A stretch of 64,000 nucleotides of DNA from Promethearchaeota archaeon (GTDB lineage Archaea > Asgardarchaeota > Lokiarchaeia > Sigyniarchaeales > SOKP01): positions 44,172-108,171 of the forward strand of contig JAFGGO010000061.1 in NCBI GenBank assembly GCA_016930515.1. Direction: 5' to 3'. The notes beneath the pieces are model-generated. The model saw only the letters and a list, made by a program, of their open reading frames with translations. It did not search any database and had not been told where the DNA came from. Each line of letters begins with the position of its first letter. Position 1 is the stretch's first letter. Below, piece by piece: positions 28,172 to 35,977 of this stretch. The position numbers were made by a program, and so were the translations under genes.

Positions 28172-29845
28172 TTGACCCAAACCGTGACTCCTAAGGATAA
28201 ACAAAAAAAAGAAAAGGAAAACAAGACCAACAAGAGAGAAACCGTTGAACAAGATATTATGAAAGAAGAGCAGGATTCCCTTGGTGTCAACGATCAAAAT
28301 ATGGTCGAAGATATGAAGTTCGCGCCCTTGGACCAATACAACAATGGAGACTCAAATGATATTAACAAACTAATTGCTTTAAAAGAGGAGCATTATTCAA
28401 GACAAGAATACGGTGACGCAATAATCTTAGCAGAACAGATCATCCGTATGGCAAGGAAAAACGAGAAAAAAGACCTCGTTCAAGAGCACGAAAAATTCAT
28501 TACGAAAGTCCATAAGGATATGAAAAAAAAATTCGCCAATGTGAATGTGGAAGATATTTTTAGAGAATTATCCGAACTCAAGGAGAAGCACGAATTTAAT
28601 TTAAGATTTGAAGACGCAATAAATGTTGCTCGAAAAATCATTCATATTGCGTTAGTGACTAAAAAGAAGGATGTCATCGTAGAACAAGAAGAATATATCA
28701 AGGATATAAAACAAAAGATCAAACAAAAACCTTCCAAACTCGAATTGGTAGAAAAAATTGAGAAACTTAAAGGTATTAAGCAAGAACATGTGGTAAAAGG
28801 AGAGGAAGCAAAAGCTATTGAAGTTGCAAGGCAAATAATTGAGATCGCAAAAATAGCATCAATAGAATTGGTAGTAGAAGAAGAGGAAAAATATATTAAG
28901 TCAATTAAAGAACTGTGGGATAAAGAAAACTTCGTTTCCAGGGCAATAAACGATTTAAAAGATCAAAAATCTGATTACGACATATTAATCAAATATAATG
29001 CTTTAAAGGAAGCCCACCAAATGATAGAAGACTTTTCAACGAAATACCAAGAATATCCTGAAATATTTTCGGATCCATATGTAAAGGAATTTATAACGGA
29101 AGATAATAAAAAGTGGGTTAAATATAGCGTTTCAACAGACAAGTCCGGAGATGAGGAGCTCGGGGAAGCAGGAAGAAAAAAGATCGTAAAGTTGGAACTA
29201 GAAATAGTTAAAATCGAAGAAGAAAAATCAAGATTAAGGAGAGAATTGGGAAAACTTAAAAGAAAATTGGAATATTCTGAACTTGGACAACTTAAATTAG
29301 AATTAGATAAAAAAAATGCAGAATTAGAGATTTTCAAAAAAAGGTTGGAAACTCAAGAGCAAAGATTCGAGGAGCGCGAGGAAAATCAAAAAGATAATAT
29401 TGAAAAAGAAAAACAAGAAATCGAACTCAATAGAGCTCAACTAGAAGAAGAAAAAACGAGGTTAAAATTAGAAGCTTTAAAACTCGAAAAATCTAAAAAT
29501 TTTGAAGACGACGAGAAAACATTCGTTCAACTAGAAAAAACAGAACTCGAGGAGGAGAGGCAAAGATTAACAACAGAAATAACGAGACTCATGGAAGACA
29601 AGGAGCATTTACAAAGAGAACAAATGATATTTGAACGAGATATGGAAGAAAGAGAGAGACAATTGGAAGAAAAAACAAAAAAAATCGAAGAAAAACAAAC
29701 GGAGCTTAATACAGAAGTGAGAAAATTCGAAGAAGACAAGGAGAAATTCGAATGGGATAAATTAAAACTCGAAGAAGAGAAAAAGAAGCTCGAAGAAGAT
29801 AAGCAAAAAGTACAAGAAATAAAACAAAAACTAATGGACTTGTAA
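28172..29845 (+). CDS. Coiled-coil protein with three helical repeats
   Basis: No family recognised. A charged N-terminus (1-60) precedes three degenerate repeats of about 70 residues (roughly 68-140, 140-210 and 210-270), each with LKEEHYxxxEYxDAIxxAxQIIxIAxxxxKKD then a VxEhExxYIxxIK segment, the pattern of a TPR-like hairpin. From about 335 to the end the chain is an almost continuous Glu/Lys/Leu coiled coil without breaks. The start TTG at 28172 lacks a clear ribosome-binding site; the ATG at 28259 (residue 30) is an alternative. It is a likely scaffold or cytoskeletal-like rod. It follows mutL on the same strand. Confidence 0.8.
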   Translation: MTQTVTPKDKQKKEKENKTNKRETVEQDIMKEEQDSLGVNDQNMVEDMKFAPLDQYNNGDSNDINKLIALKEEHYSRQEYGDAIILAEQIIRMARKNEKKDLVQEHEKFITKVHKDMKKKFANVNVEDIFRELSELKEKHEFNLRFEDAINVARKIIHIALVTKKKDVIVEQEEYIKDIKQKIKQKPSKLELVEKIEKLKGIKQEHVVKGEEAKAIEVARQIIEIAKIASIELVVEEEEKYIKSIKELWDKENFVSRAINDLKDQKSDYDILIKYNALKEAHQMIEDFSTKYQEYPEIFSDPYVKEFITEDNKKWVKYSVSTDKSGDEELGEAGRKKIVKLELEIVKIEEEKSRLRRELGKLKRKLEYSELGQLKLELDKKNAELEIFKKRLETQEQRFEEREENQKDNIEKEKQEIELNRAQLEEEKTRLKLEALKLEKSKNFEDDEKTFVQLEKTELEEERQRLTTEITRLMEDKEHLQREQMIFERDMEERERQLEEKTKKIEEKQTELNTEVRKFEEDKEKFEWDKLKLEEEKKKLEEDKQKVQEIKQKLMDL

Positions 29846-29912
29846 GGGATCAAAAAAATAATAAAGCTAATGCTTCAAGTTAGCAAATTTTATAAGTAAA
29901 GTTAAGTTTAAA

Positions 29913-30182
29913 TTACGCCTTGGAAAAACCTAGAGCTTCAATTCCTTGAATGCCCTCAACCTGATTCAATAATTCTTCAAGTTTATCTGTTCCGCCCCAT
30001 TCTTCAGGATATCTAATGCGAGCGCGAATCTTTTTCAAACCGAAAGCAACTGGCATTATGTCATAGTGTTCGATTGTACATGAGTCCGGGAGAGTTTTTT
30101 TTAAGGTTTCTGCTAGTTCGTCAAATTCCGTGTCAGTATCTTCCGGAATTATATCAATTAACGCAATATATTCTTTTCCCAT
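29913..30182 (-). CDS. ef1b: Translation elongation factor aEF-1beta (EF-1 nucleotide exchange)
   Basis: 89 residues that match the archaeal EF-1B alpha-type exchange domain: VALIDIIPEDTDTEFDELAETLKK with SCTIEHYDIMPVAFGLKKIRARI and the C-terminal VEGIQGIEALGFSK. It reloads EF-1alpha with GTP during translation. The zinc-ribbon gene 34 bases upstream on the same strand is its usual archaeal partner. Confidence 0.95.
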   Translation of the reverse strand: MGKEYIALIDIIPEDTDTEFDELAETLKKTLPDSCTIEHYDIMPVAFGLKKIRARIRYPEEWGGTDKLEELLNQVEGIQGIEALGFSKA

Positions 30183-30216
30183 AGTATTAATACCTCTCTA
30201 TTAAGTATAAGCTGGT

Positions 30217-30393
30217 TTAGGGCCCTTCAAACTCACACTTCAAGCACTTGTAAGTTTTTCCCATATCTCTACAACGTTCACATCTCCAAATCGTCACGTC
30301 TCCACAGGAAGGGCACGGAAAGTGAACAGCAGCTTCAAAGGGTGCGATAGGCCGACCACAACACATACAAAGGTTTTTTTTTAACGACGACAT
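30217..30393 (-). CDS. Archaeal zinc-ribbon protein upstream of ef1b, 58 aa
   Basis: A short gene recovered on the minus strand, ATG at 30393 and TAA at 30217-30219. The product has four CxxC pairs: CMCCGRP, CPSCGD, CERCRDM and CLKCEF, a double zinc ribbon known across archaea next to aEF-1beta. It is probably co-transcribed with the exchange factor. Function unknown; conservation beside ef1b suggests a translation role. Confidence 0.92.
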   Translation of the reverse strand: MSSLKKNLCMCCGRPIAPFEAAVHFPCPSCGDVTIWRCERCRDMGKTYKCLKCEFEGP

Positions 30394-30684
30394 CGATAAA
30401 GCATATCTTTTATTTGATAATCTATGAGGATTAAAATATAAAATAACTTTAATTATTTTTGGTTTTTAATGTCGTCCATTACAGTATGAGGATTTGAACG
30501 AAAACCAGTTAATCACGCGAAGAAAAATAGATTAATAAGTAATCGTGATTTTAATATAGACTATCGAACAATCTAATACTTCTAAAAAATTTCAAAAAAA
30601 GGGTGCAAGCTCATTCCAGAAAATAAAGTAAAGAAATATTTTACATTTATCGAATGCTGGGCGTTTTGCGATATCTGTCAAGAC

Positions 30685-31146
30685 ATGGTCGCACTCGATA
30701 TTGACAAAAAAGAAATCATTAACGGGCTTAAAATGGGAATTTATACGAAGGAACACATCCATAGCAATCCATTTCCCGATGAAGACGATTACGACGATAA
30801 TTCTGGTCAGGAACACCACATTTATGTTTATATCAACTCAGACTATGATGTAACGGGAGTAAAATCGTTCTTTGGTGACATGCCGAGCATGTCGGAAATA
30901 GACGCAGAATTAGCGCAAGAAGGGGGCGAAGTAATGATTCCCGTGGTGACCAAGGAAGTGCCAGAAATGAGCGTTCATTTAGGCATGCTCACGCAAGAAG
31001 AATTCATCATCCTTAAAGTATGCGACGGGATGAACACGATACCCCAAGTTGCAAAAATTTCTGGAAAAACTGTAGAAGAAATAGATAAAATGATGCAAAA
31101 ATTACACAAAAAAGGGCTCGTAAAAGTAATCAGAAGAGAATTATAA
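30685..31146 (+). CDS. Winged-helix protein, unknown; probable longer N-terminus
   Basis: The C-terminal half (about residues 95-153, LTQEEFIILKVCDGMNTIPQVAKISGKTVEEIDKMM) is a winged helix of the kind seen in regulators. The N-terminal part (IDKKEII, then IYTKEHIHSNPF, HHIYVYINSDYDVTGV) resembles a small archaeal alpha/beta metal-binding domain. The frame stays open upstream to 30586 and reads as protein there (ECWAFCDICQDM with CxxC), but has no ATG/GTG/TTG. The true start may thus be earlier, using a rare codon such as ATT at 30589, or a short frameshift may hide it. Convergent with iorB. Confidence 0.62.
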   Translation: MVALDIDKKEIINGLKMGIYTKEHIHSNPFPDEDDYDDNSGQEHHIYVYINSDYDVTGVKSFFGDMPSMSEIDAELAQEGGEVMIPVVTKEVPEMSVHLGMLTQEEFIILKVCDGMNTIPQVAKISGKTVEEIDKMMQKLHKKGLVKVIRREL

Positions 31147-31163
31147 TTAAAATATAACCATGG

Positions 31164-31820
31164 TCAAGAATCACAACTACCTATTACTTTTTTACCTTCT
31201 TCAAAGCCGAGATGCATTGCTTTAATGTTTAATTCTGGATCTCTCAACCATTCTTTAATTACCTCTTCGTAATGCTTCATTTCAATGAAATGGATTTTTC
31301 CCGTAGCGATCGCAAAGCCAAGCATTATTAAATTAACTTGTTGATTGTGTTTGAAATGATCCAAGGAAACTTGTGTTGCGTTCATAAAATACACGCCGTT
31401 TCTATATCCTTCTAAAGTTTCTTTTATTTCTTCTATGGATGGATACCGCTCGAATCCTGCCGTGATCATAACTCCTGGGATTGTACGATCGTTAATTACA
31501 AATGTTGTTTTACCCGACGCATATATACCTCTCCTTAATGCTTCCACGGGTTCAAAACATATGTATAAATCTGCATCTCCATAACAAATTAATGGAGACT
31601 GGAGATTCCTACGTTCGTCCTCAAAAACTTGCTTTTGATATCTGGTATGGCTTGTAATGGCACCCTCTCGCTGAGCGAGCCCATGCATTTCACTTCCAAA
31701 AGCCCTCTCTATCCCAGCTTTTTGTGCAGCAAACTCGATTAATCTTTTTAAAGTAATGACACCTTGGCCTGCCGTACCTGCAATTACAATATTTATAATA
31801 TCAGTTTCTTTAAAATACAT
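31164..31820 (-). CDS. iorB: Indolepyruvate ferredoxin oxidoreductase, beta subunit
   Basis: IorB-type gamma-domain protein: NIVIAGTAGQGVITLKRLIEFAA and GSEMHGLAQREGAITSHTRYQ, typical of the small subunit of indolepyruvate:ferredoxin oxidoreductase. It works with IorA, encoded 31 bases upstream on the same strand, to decarboxylate aryl-pyruvates to aryl-acetyl-CoA and reduce ferredoxin during amino-acid fermentation. 218 residues is normal. Confidence 0.94.
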   Translation of the reverse strand: MYFKETDIINIVIAGTAGQGVITLKRLIEFAAQKAGIERAFGSEMHGLAQREGAITSHTRYQKQVFEDERRNLQSPLICYGDADLYICFEPVEALRRGIYASGKTTFVINDRTIPGVMITAGFERYPSIEEIKETLEGYRNGVYFMNATQVSLDHFKHNQQVNLIMLGFAIATGKIHFIEMKHYEEVIKEWLRDPELNIKAMHLGFEEGKKVIGSCDS

Positions 31821-31851
31821 GATTATTTAATCCTTTCTTTTTTCTTTTAAT

Positions 31852-33801
31852 TCATAACTCGCGGAAAGGCACCTCTACACCTTCTAAAGCATTAATTACA
31901 GACTTGCGAATCGCTCCGTTTGGACAAATTTCATAGCAAACACCGCATTTCACGCATCTATCTTGATCGATTTGCATTTCTTCGATTCCATCGGTTTCTA
32001 CTCTTCTTATAGCAGGACAGCTTAAAATCCTTGCACACTCATAGCACATTTGGCACCCTCCAATAAAGTATGATACATCTTGAACCCGCTTACCTTGTGT
32101 CTCTAACGACCTTATCTGGCTCATTCTCCACCTATTCGCTTGTAAAGCACATTCTCGTTTTACGATTATAACTTTTAATCCCTTTGAGTTTAAGGCCTCA
32201 TCAATGCTTTTTATTAATTTCTTAGGATTGTAAGAATCCTCAACCCTGAGCCATTGTACTCCTATGGATCTGCATATTTTTTCGATCGAAAAACCACTTT
32301 TCGATAGGTATCTTAGCACATCATCTTGGTGGCCTGTCATTGCCGTCCATGAATTTTCAAAAATTATAAGGAGAAAATTCGAATCGTATCCAACAGCCTC
32401 AGCCAAGGGTGCCATACCGGTATGGAAAAAAGTAGAATCTCCTATCATCGCGAGAACTTTTTGATCGGTTTTTGTTGACATTCCAATTGCGGCGCTTATT
32501 CCACCCGACATGCAAATAATGAGGTCGCTGCATTCCTGCGGAGGAAAAAATGACATTACATAACAGCCTATATCTCCACATATTACAGTGTTATCCAGAT
32601 GATTCGTAGCTTTCAGAATGGCGTAAAGAGTAGCGCGTTCGGGGCAACCAGCACAAAATGTTGGGAACCTACTTGGGACGATGTCTTTATAAGAGTTGAA
32701 ATAATCAATTGCCTTCATCATCTGGTCATTTGGATGTTTTCCATATATTTTCGCCAAACATGTAGCAACTAAACCAGTTGAAAATTCATTGTATTTTGGA
32801 AAATATTTTTCACCAAGAACTTCAACTTGAATTTTATGTTCATGCGCGATTCTTGCGATATCCATCTCAAGAAAAGGTTCTAATTCTTCAATAACAACAA
32901 CTTTCTCAAGTGCTTGAAGGAATTTAATAATTTGTTCGTAATTTAAAGGATAAATCATACCCAATTTTAAAACAGGAACATCTCTCAAACCTAATTGTTC
33001 GAGTGCTTCCATGGTATATCCAAAAGGCATTCCACTAGTGATAATTCCTATCTTATTGGTTCCAGCAAATTCAGTGTTGAAACCCAATTCAGGGATGTCT
33101 TTTCGCAGTTGTTCGATTCGTTCATACAATCGGATGTGATTGTTGATTGCGTGGGGTGGTAAGGAGTTAAATTTCGGAATGTTTCTTATAAATTCTCCCT
33201 TCTCCTTGCCCTTAATAATAGGTTCTAGATTTACAAAACCGCGGGAGTGAGCACTTCTCGTCGACGTGCGAAAATTCACAACTAAATCGTATTTTTCAGA
33301 AATTTCAAACGCTAATTTTATCCAATCCTTGCATTCTTGAGGTGTATGGGGTTCTATGGTAGGTAAATGGAACATCCAGGCGTAGAAGCGTTCGTTTTGC
33401 TCCTGATGAGAGCCGAGGCTTCCAGGATCTGACCCAACTACAGTTACTAATCCTCCTGGTTTTGGTCCATTTAGGGCTATAACACTTAAAGCATCGCTCG
33501 CAACATTTAGTCCCACATGTTTCATAGGATTTAAAGCCCTTACACCCGTCCAGGCAGCACCAGCACACGAAGAAGATGCAACTGCTTCATTAACTGCCCA
33601 ATGATGAACCAAGTATTTATGCATTTCTGGTTCTGAATCCAAGATTTGATGGAAATATTCTCCAATATCACTAGTTGGAGTTCCAGGATATTGTGAAACA
33701 TAAGAAACTCCCGCTTCAAGGCAGCCCCTGACAATCGCCTCGTTTCCAAGCATTAATACCCTTCCGTTTTCTCTAGTAAAACGCGTGTCTTTAATAGGCA
33801 A
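31852..33801 (-). CDS. iorA: Indolepyruvate ferredoxin oxidoreductase, alpha subunit
   Basis: A pyruvate-oxidoreductase-like N-terminal TPP region (GNEAIVRGCLEAGVSYVSQYPGTPTSDIGEYF), a TPP-binding GDIGCY ... MIGDSTFFHTG segment, and a C-terminal two-cluster ferredoxin (CQMCYECARILSC and CVKCGVCYEICP). Together with IorB it forms the complete enzyme. The 649-residue length is typical. The ferredoxin produced could feed the Hdr complex at 43-56 kb, an inference from shared cofactor only. Confidence 0.95.
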   Translation of the reverse strand: MPIKDTRFTRENGRVLMLGNEAIVRGCLEAGVSYVSQYPGTPTSDIGEYFHQILDSEPEMHKYLVHHWAVNEAVASSSCAGAAWTGVRALNPMKHVGLNVASDALSVIALNGPKPGGLVTVVGSDPGSLGSHQEQNERFYAWMFHLPTIEPHTPQECKDWIKLAFEISEKYDLVVNFRTSTRSAHSRGFVNLEPIIKGKEKGEFIRNIPKFNSLPPHAINNHIRLYERIEQLRKDIPELGFNTEFAGTNKIGIITSGMPFGYTMEALEQLGLRDVPVLKLGMIYPLNYEQIIKFLQALEKVVVIEELEPFLEMDIARIAHEHKIQVEVLGEKYFPKYNEFSTGLVATCLAKIYGKHPNDQMMKAIDYFNSYKDIVPSRFPTFCAGCPERATLYAILKATNHLDNTVICGDIGCYVMSFFPPQECSDLIICMSGGISAAIGMSTKTDQKVLAMIGDSTFFHTGMAPLAEAVGYDSNFLLIIFENSWTAMTGHQDDVLRYLSKSGFSIEKICRSIGVQWLRVEDSYNPKKLIKSIDEALNSKGLKVIIVKRECALQANRWRMSQIRSLETQGKRVQDVSYFIGGCQMCYECARILSCPAIRRVETDGIEEMQIDQDRCVKCGVCYEICPNGAIRKSVINALEGVEVPFREL

Positions 33802-33988
33802 AATATTCTCATTTGATCTTTTATTGCTCTGTATTTTTTAAAATTGATAATAGAAAAAAAATTTTATTGATATAAAAAATAACAATTCTCTTTCATTGAC
33901 GAAATAATGAATAATTTGAAAGAAGCTCCTATGGACAAAAATTCAAAAATTTATTTAAATTTGAACAACTTTACGACATAAGGACATC

Positions 33989-34261
33989 ATGATTGACGCA
34001 AGTAATATAGCTGAATTGGAGAAACAAGCCTATAGGAATTTCGAACGGATTCAAAAATCTTTGATTGGATTGTACGAAGTATTAAGCATTACCTACGGAG
34101 AGACATCTGAAAACATTTGTTTTAAGGCTGGACAAGATAACATCATAGGACTTTATGAAAATCTTCTCGAGCTTCTCCTCAACGAAAAAGGCTTGAACCA
34201 CTTAGTCCGAAGCATAAAAGATTCAAAAATAAAGCTCGATGTTACGTTAAGTGAGTATTAA
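33989..34261 (+). CDS. Small helical protein, paralogue of the 37556 gene
   Basis: 90 residues, function unknown. It aligns along its whole length with the 102-residue product at 37556-37864: NFxxIQ with GLYexl, a KAGQDNIIGLYENLLELL core and a C-terminal LNxLVxxIKxS-xIxLDVxLxE. Both are predicted four-helix chains. An AAGGA sequence lies about eight bases before the ATG and a TATA-like tract about 35 bases upstream. The two genes bracket the small-GTPase/PlsY block on the opposite strand. Confidence 0.75.
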   Translation: MIDASNIAELEKQAYRNFERIQKSLIGLYEVLSITYGETSENICFKAGQDNIIGLYENLLELLLNEKGLNHLVRSIKDSKIKLDVTLSEY

Positions 34262-34323
34262 CTATTTCTTTTTTATTAAAAATGTTATGCATTAAAAAAT
34301 TAATTAAAAAAAAGAGTTAAAAA

Positions 34324-34740
34324 TTAAGGAAGGGAATTTAGAAAAGCATTAAATATTTGTTGAGTTGCCTCGGGTAGATCCTTTATAATTTTTCTTACTT
34401 TTTCTTCAAAATCTTGTTTTGATCCCGTTTCTTTTAAAACATAATTGTCAATATCCTTGAAAACGCTAACTATCTTCTCGTAAGCCATAATGATATTGTC
34501 GAGATTCTTGCTAACGTTTATCTTCCAATCTGCGTCTAAATCGGACTTTTTCTTGTCCTTGTCTTTATCCTTGTCCTTATCTTTCTTGTCTTTATCCTTG
34601 TCTTTATCCTTGTCCTTATCTTTCTTGTCTTTATCCTTGTCCTTATCTTTCTTGTCTTTATCCTTGTCCTTATCTTTCTTGTCTTTATCCTTGTCCTTGT
34701 CTTTCTTGTCTTTATCCTTGTCTTTATCTTCTTTTCCCAT
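34324..34740 (-). CDS. Lys-Asp repeat protein with helical C-terminus
   Basis: Function unknown. Residues about 3-63 are almost pure Lys and Asp built from KDKDKDKDK units (DNA repeats at 34550-34731). The remaining 75 residues (DWKINVSKNLDNIIMAYEKIVSVFKDI, then DFEEKVRKIIKDLPEATQQIFNAFL) form amphipathic helices. An upstream in-frame ATG at 34752 adds four residues. A highly charged disordered head on a helical tail suggests a scaffold or nucleic-acid or protein-binding role. It is last in the minus-strand block containing the GTPase. Confidence 0.68.
   Translation of the reverse strand: MGKEDKDKDKDKKDKDKDKDKKDKDKDKDKKDKDKDKDKKDKDKDKDKDKDKKDKDKDKDKDKKKSDLDADWKINVSKNLDNIIMAYEKIVSVFKDIDNYVLKETGSKQDFEEKVRKIIKDLPEATQQIFNAFLNSLP
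34550..34731 (-). repeat. Tandem Lys-Asp coding repeat
   Basis: A run of about 27-base units, each coding KDKDKDKDK on the minus strand, with three exact-length copies and longer 33- and 39-base variants. The DNA is purine-rich on the coding strand (GAT, GAC, AAG, AAA codons mixed), which suggests selection for charge rather than pure replication slippage. Confidence 0.85.
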
Positions 34741-34850
34741 AAAAATCAACATAAAATAGTTTTAGTTCAAATAAGCTAAGTGTGTATTTAAATTTTGGTT
34801 TAGTCTAAAAAATCAGATTTATTTAATATATTTTAAAGACTCTTTTGTTT

Positions 34851-35003
34851 TCAAAAAAGCTTTCTTATTTCCTTAATCAAGGAAGATCCTTCTTTACATT
34901 TTCCTTTCAATAATTCATGCATTTCTATATCTTTTTCTTGAACCACCCCATCGATCTTTATAACATCAGCTACACCCGAAATCACCTGTAGAATATTTCC
35001 CAT
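34851..35003 (-). CDS. Small protein, 50 aa, unknown
   Basis: A short minus-strand frame, ATG at 35003 and TGA at 34851-34853. The translation (MGNILQVISGVADVIKIDG, then VVQEKDIEMHELLKGKC and EGSSLIKEIRKLF) is balanced in composition and looks protein-like, unlike random AT-rich frames. It starts 12 bases after the end of the upstream small membrane ORF on the same strand, consistent with an operon. Not recognised. Confidence 0.45.
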   Translation of the reverse strand: MGNILQVISGVADVIKIDGVVQEKDIEMHELLKGKCKEGSSLIKEIRKLF

Positions 35004-35015
35004 ATTGTGAGAATA

Positions 35016-35240
35016 TTAGTCCTTTAATTTGTTATTCATAATGGCGTTATTATTATATTCAACATGTATGAGAAAAATGATAATGATGATGGAAGTGATA
35101 ATTGATGGAAGATAATTTAGGATGATAATAAATTCGTTTTCTGAATCGTAAAGGCTGTAATTAAACCCAGAGAGATAAATTACGATAGATATGGGAAAAT
35201 AGATGAAGAATGATGCAATCATGCAATAACACCATTTCAC
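35016..35240 (-). CDS. Small two-helix membrane protein, 74 aa
   Basis: Two strongly hydrophobic segments (MIASFFIYFPISIVIYLSG and YLPSIITSIIIIIFLIHV) separated by an acidic loop and followed by a short polar tail. Start is GTG at 35240 or ATG at 35222. Composition is partly what AT-rich DNA produces by chance, so existence is uncertain, but the two-span design and position inside a minus-strand block favour a real gene. Confidence 0.42.
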   Translation of the reverse strand: MKWCYCMIASFFIYFPISIVIYLSGFNYSLYDSENEFIIILNYLPSIITSIIIIIFLIHVEYNNNAIMNNKLKD

Positions 35241-35310
35241 ACTCTTTCCTATCTTGTTCTTAAATTAAGCCATTTTAGAGGGAAGGACAAGATAAATCCA
35301 ATTAAATAAT

Positions 35311-35880
35311 TCAAGCAACAAATTTTTCAATTGAATCTTGTTTTGAATTCGTCTTTTCATCTCTCTTTACAAGATGATCTAATAAAGAATAGAAGGTTTC
35401 TTTGATATTATAATTTGATTTTGCCGATGTTTTCATGTATCCAAAACATCGTTCATTACTCTCAACAATATGATTTGCAAACTTATCTAGATTAATATGG
35501 TTAGCGTCTTCCAAATCCGATTTAGTGCCTACGAGAAGAAGTGGAAAATCTCCTCTTTCCATCAATAAATTCATCCATCCTTCTATTCCCATTGAAGAAG
35601 CAAACCTAGAAAGGTCAAACAATAACATGGCACCAACGGCACCACTTATAAAATTTGGTAGCATGAATCGAAATTGCTCTTGGCCTCCAAAATCCCAAAA
35701 GATAACATTGTATTCATTGCCCTTGTGGTCGATTTTAATCGTCTTGCTAAAGAAACCGATACCTTTGGTCATGAGAGAATTATCGTCAAATATATCATTG
35801 ATGTATCTATCTAATAAGGAGGTCTTTCCAACGGCACCATCCCCAGCAACTATGATTTTAATTGTTTTAATTTGTTCCAT
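35311..35880 (-). CDS. Rab/Ras-like small GTPase
   Basis: 189 residues with all G motifs: GDGAVGKTSL (G1, residues 13-22), MTKGIGF containing the switch-I Thr (G2), WDFGGQE (G3), GTKSD (G4) and TSAKS (G5). No C-terminal cysteine for prenylation is seen; the tail ends KFVA. ATG at 35880 precedes the fold by four residues; an ORF extension to 35988 is unlikely because it is unrelated to the family. It sits directly downstream (97 bases) of the PlsY-lipid kinase fusion on the same strand. The set of such GTPases is a hallmark of Asgard archaea. Confidence 0.93.
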   Translation of the reverse strand: MEQIKTIKIIVAGDGAVGKTSLLDRYINDIFDDNSLMTKGIGFFSKTIKIDHKGNEYNVIFWDFGGQEQFRFMLPNFISGAVGAMLLFDLSRFASSMGIEGWMNLLMERGDFPLLLVGTKSDLEDANHINLDKFANHIVESNERCFGYMKTSAKSNYNIKETFYSLLDHLVKRDEKTNSKQDSIEKFVA

Positions 35881-35977
35881 TTCAAGTAATGAATGGTGAA
35901 AATGGTTTTTAAAAATCAGTACAAACATGCTAGTTTCGTTATTATGAAACATACGATTTGAAAAAGAATATTTTTGA

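Noticed and set aside
34550-34731. Possible CRISPR-like repeats
   Set aside because: The repeats are contiguous and coding (Lys-Asp codons) with no unique spacers, so they are part of the protein gene.
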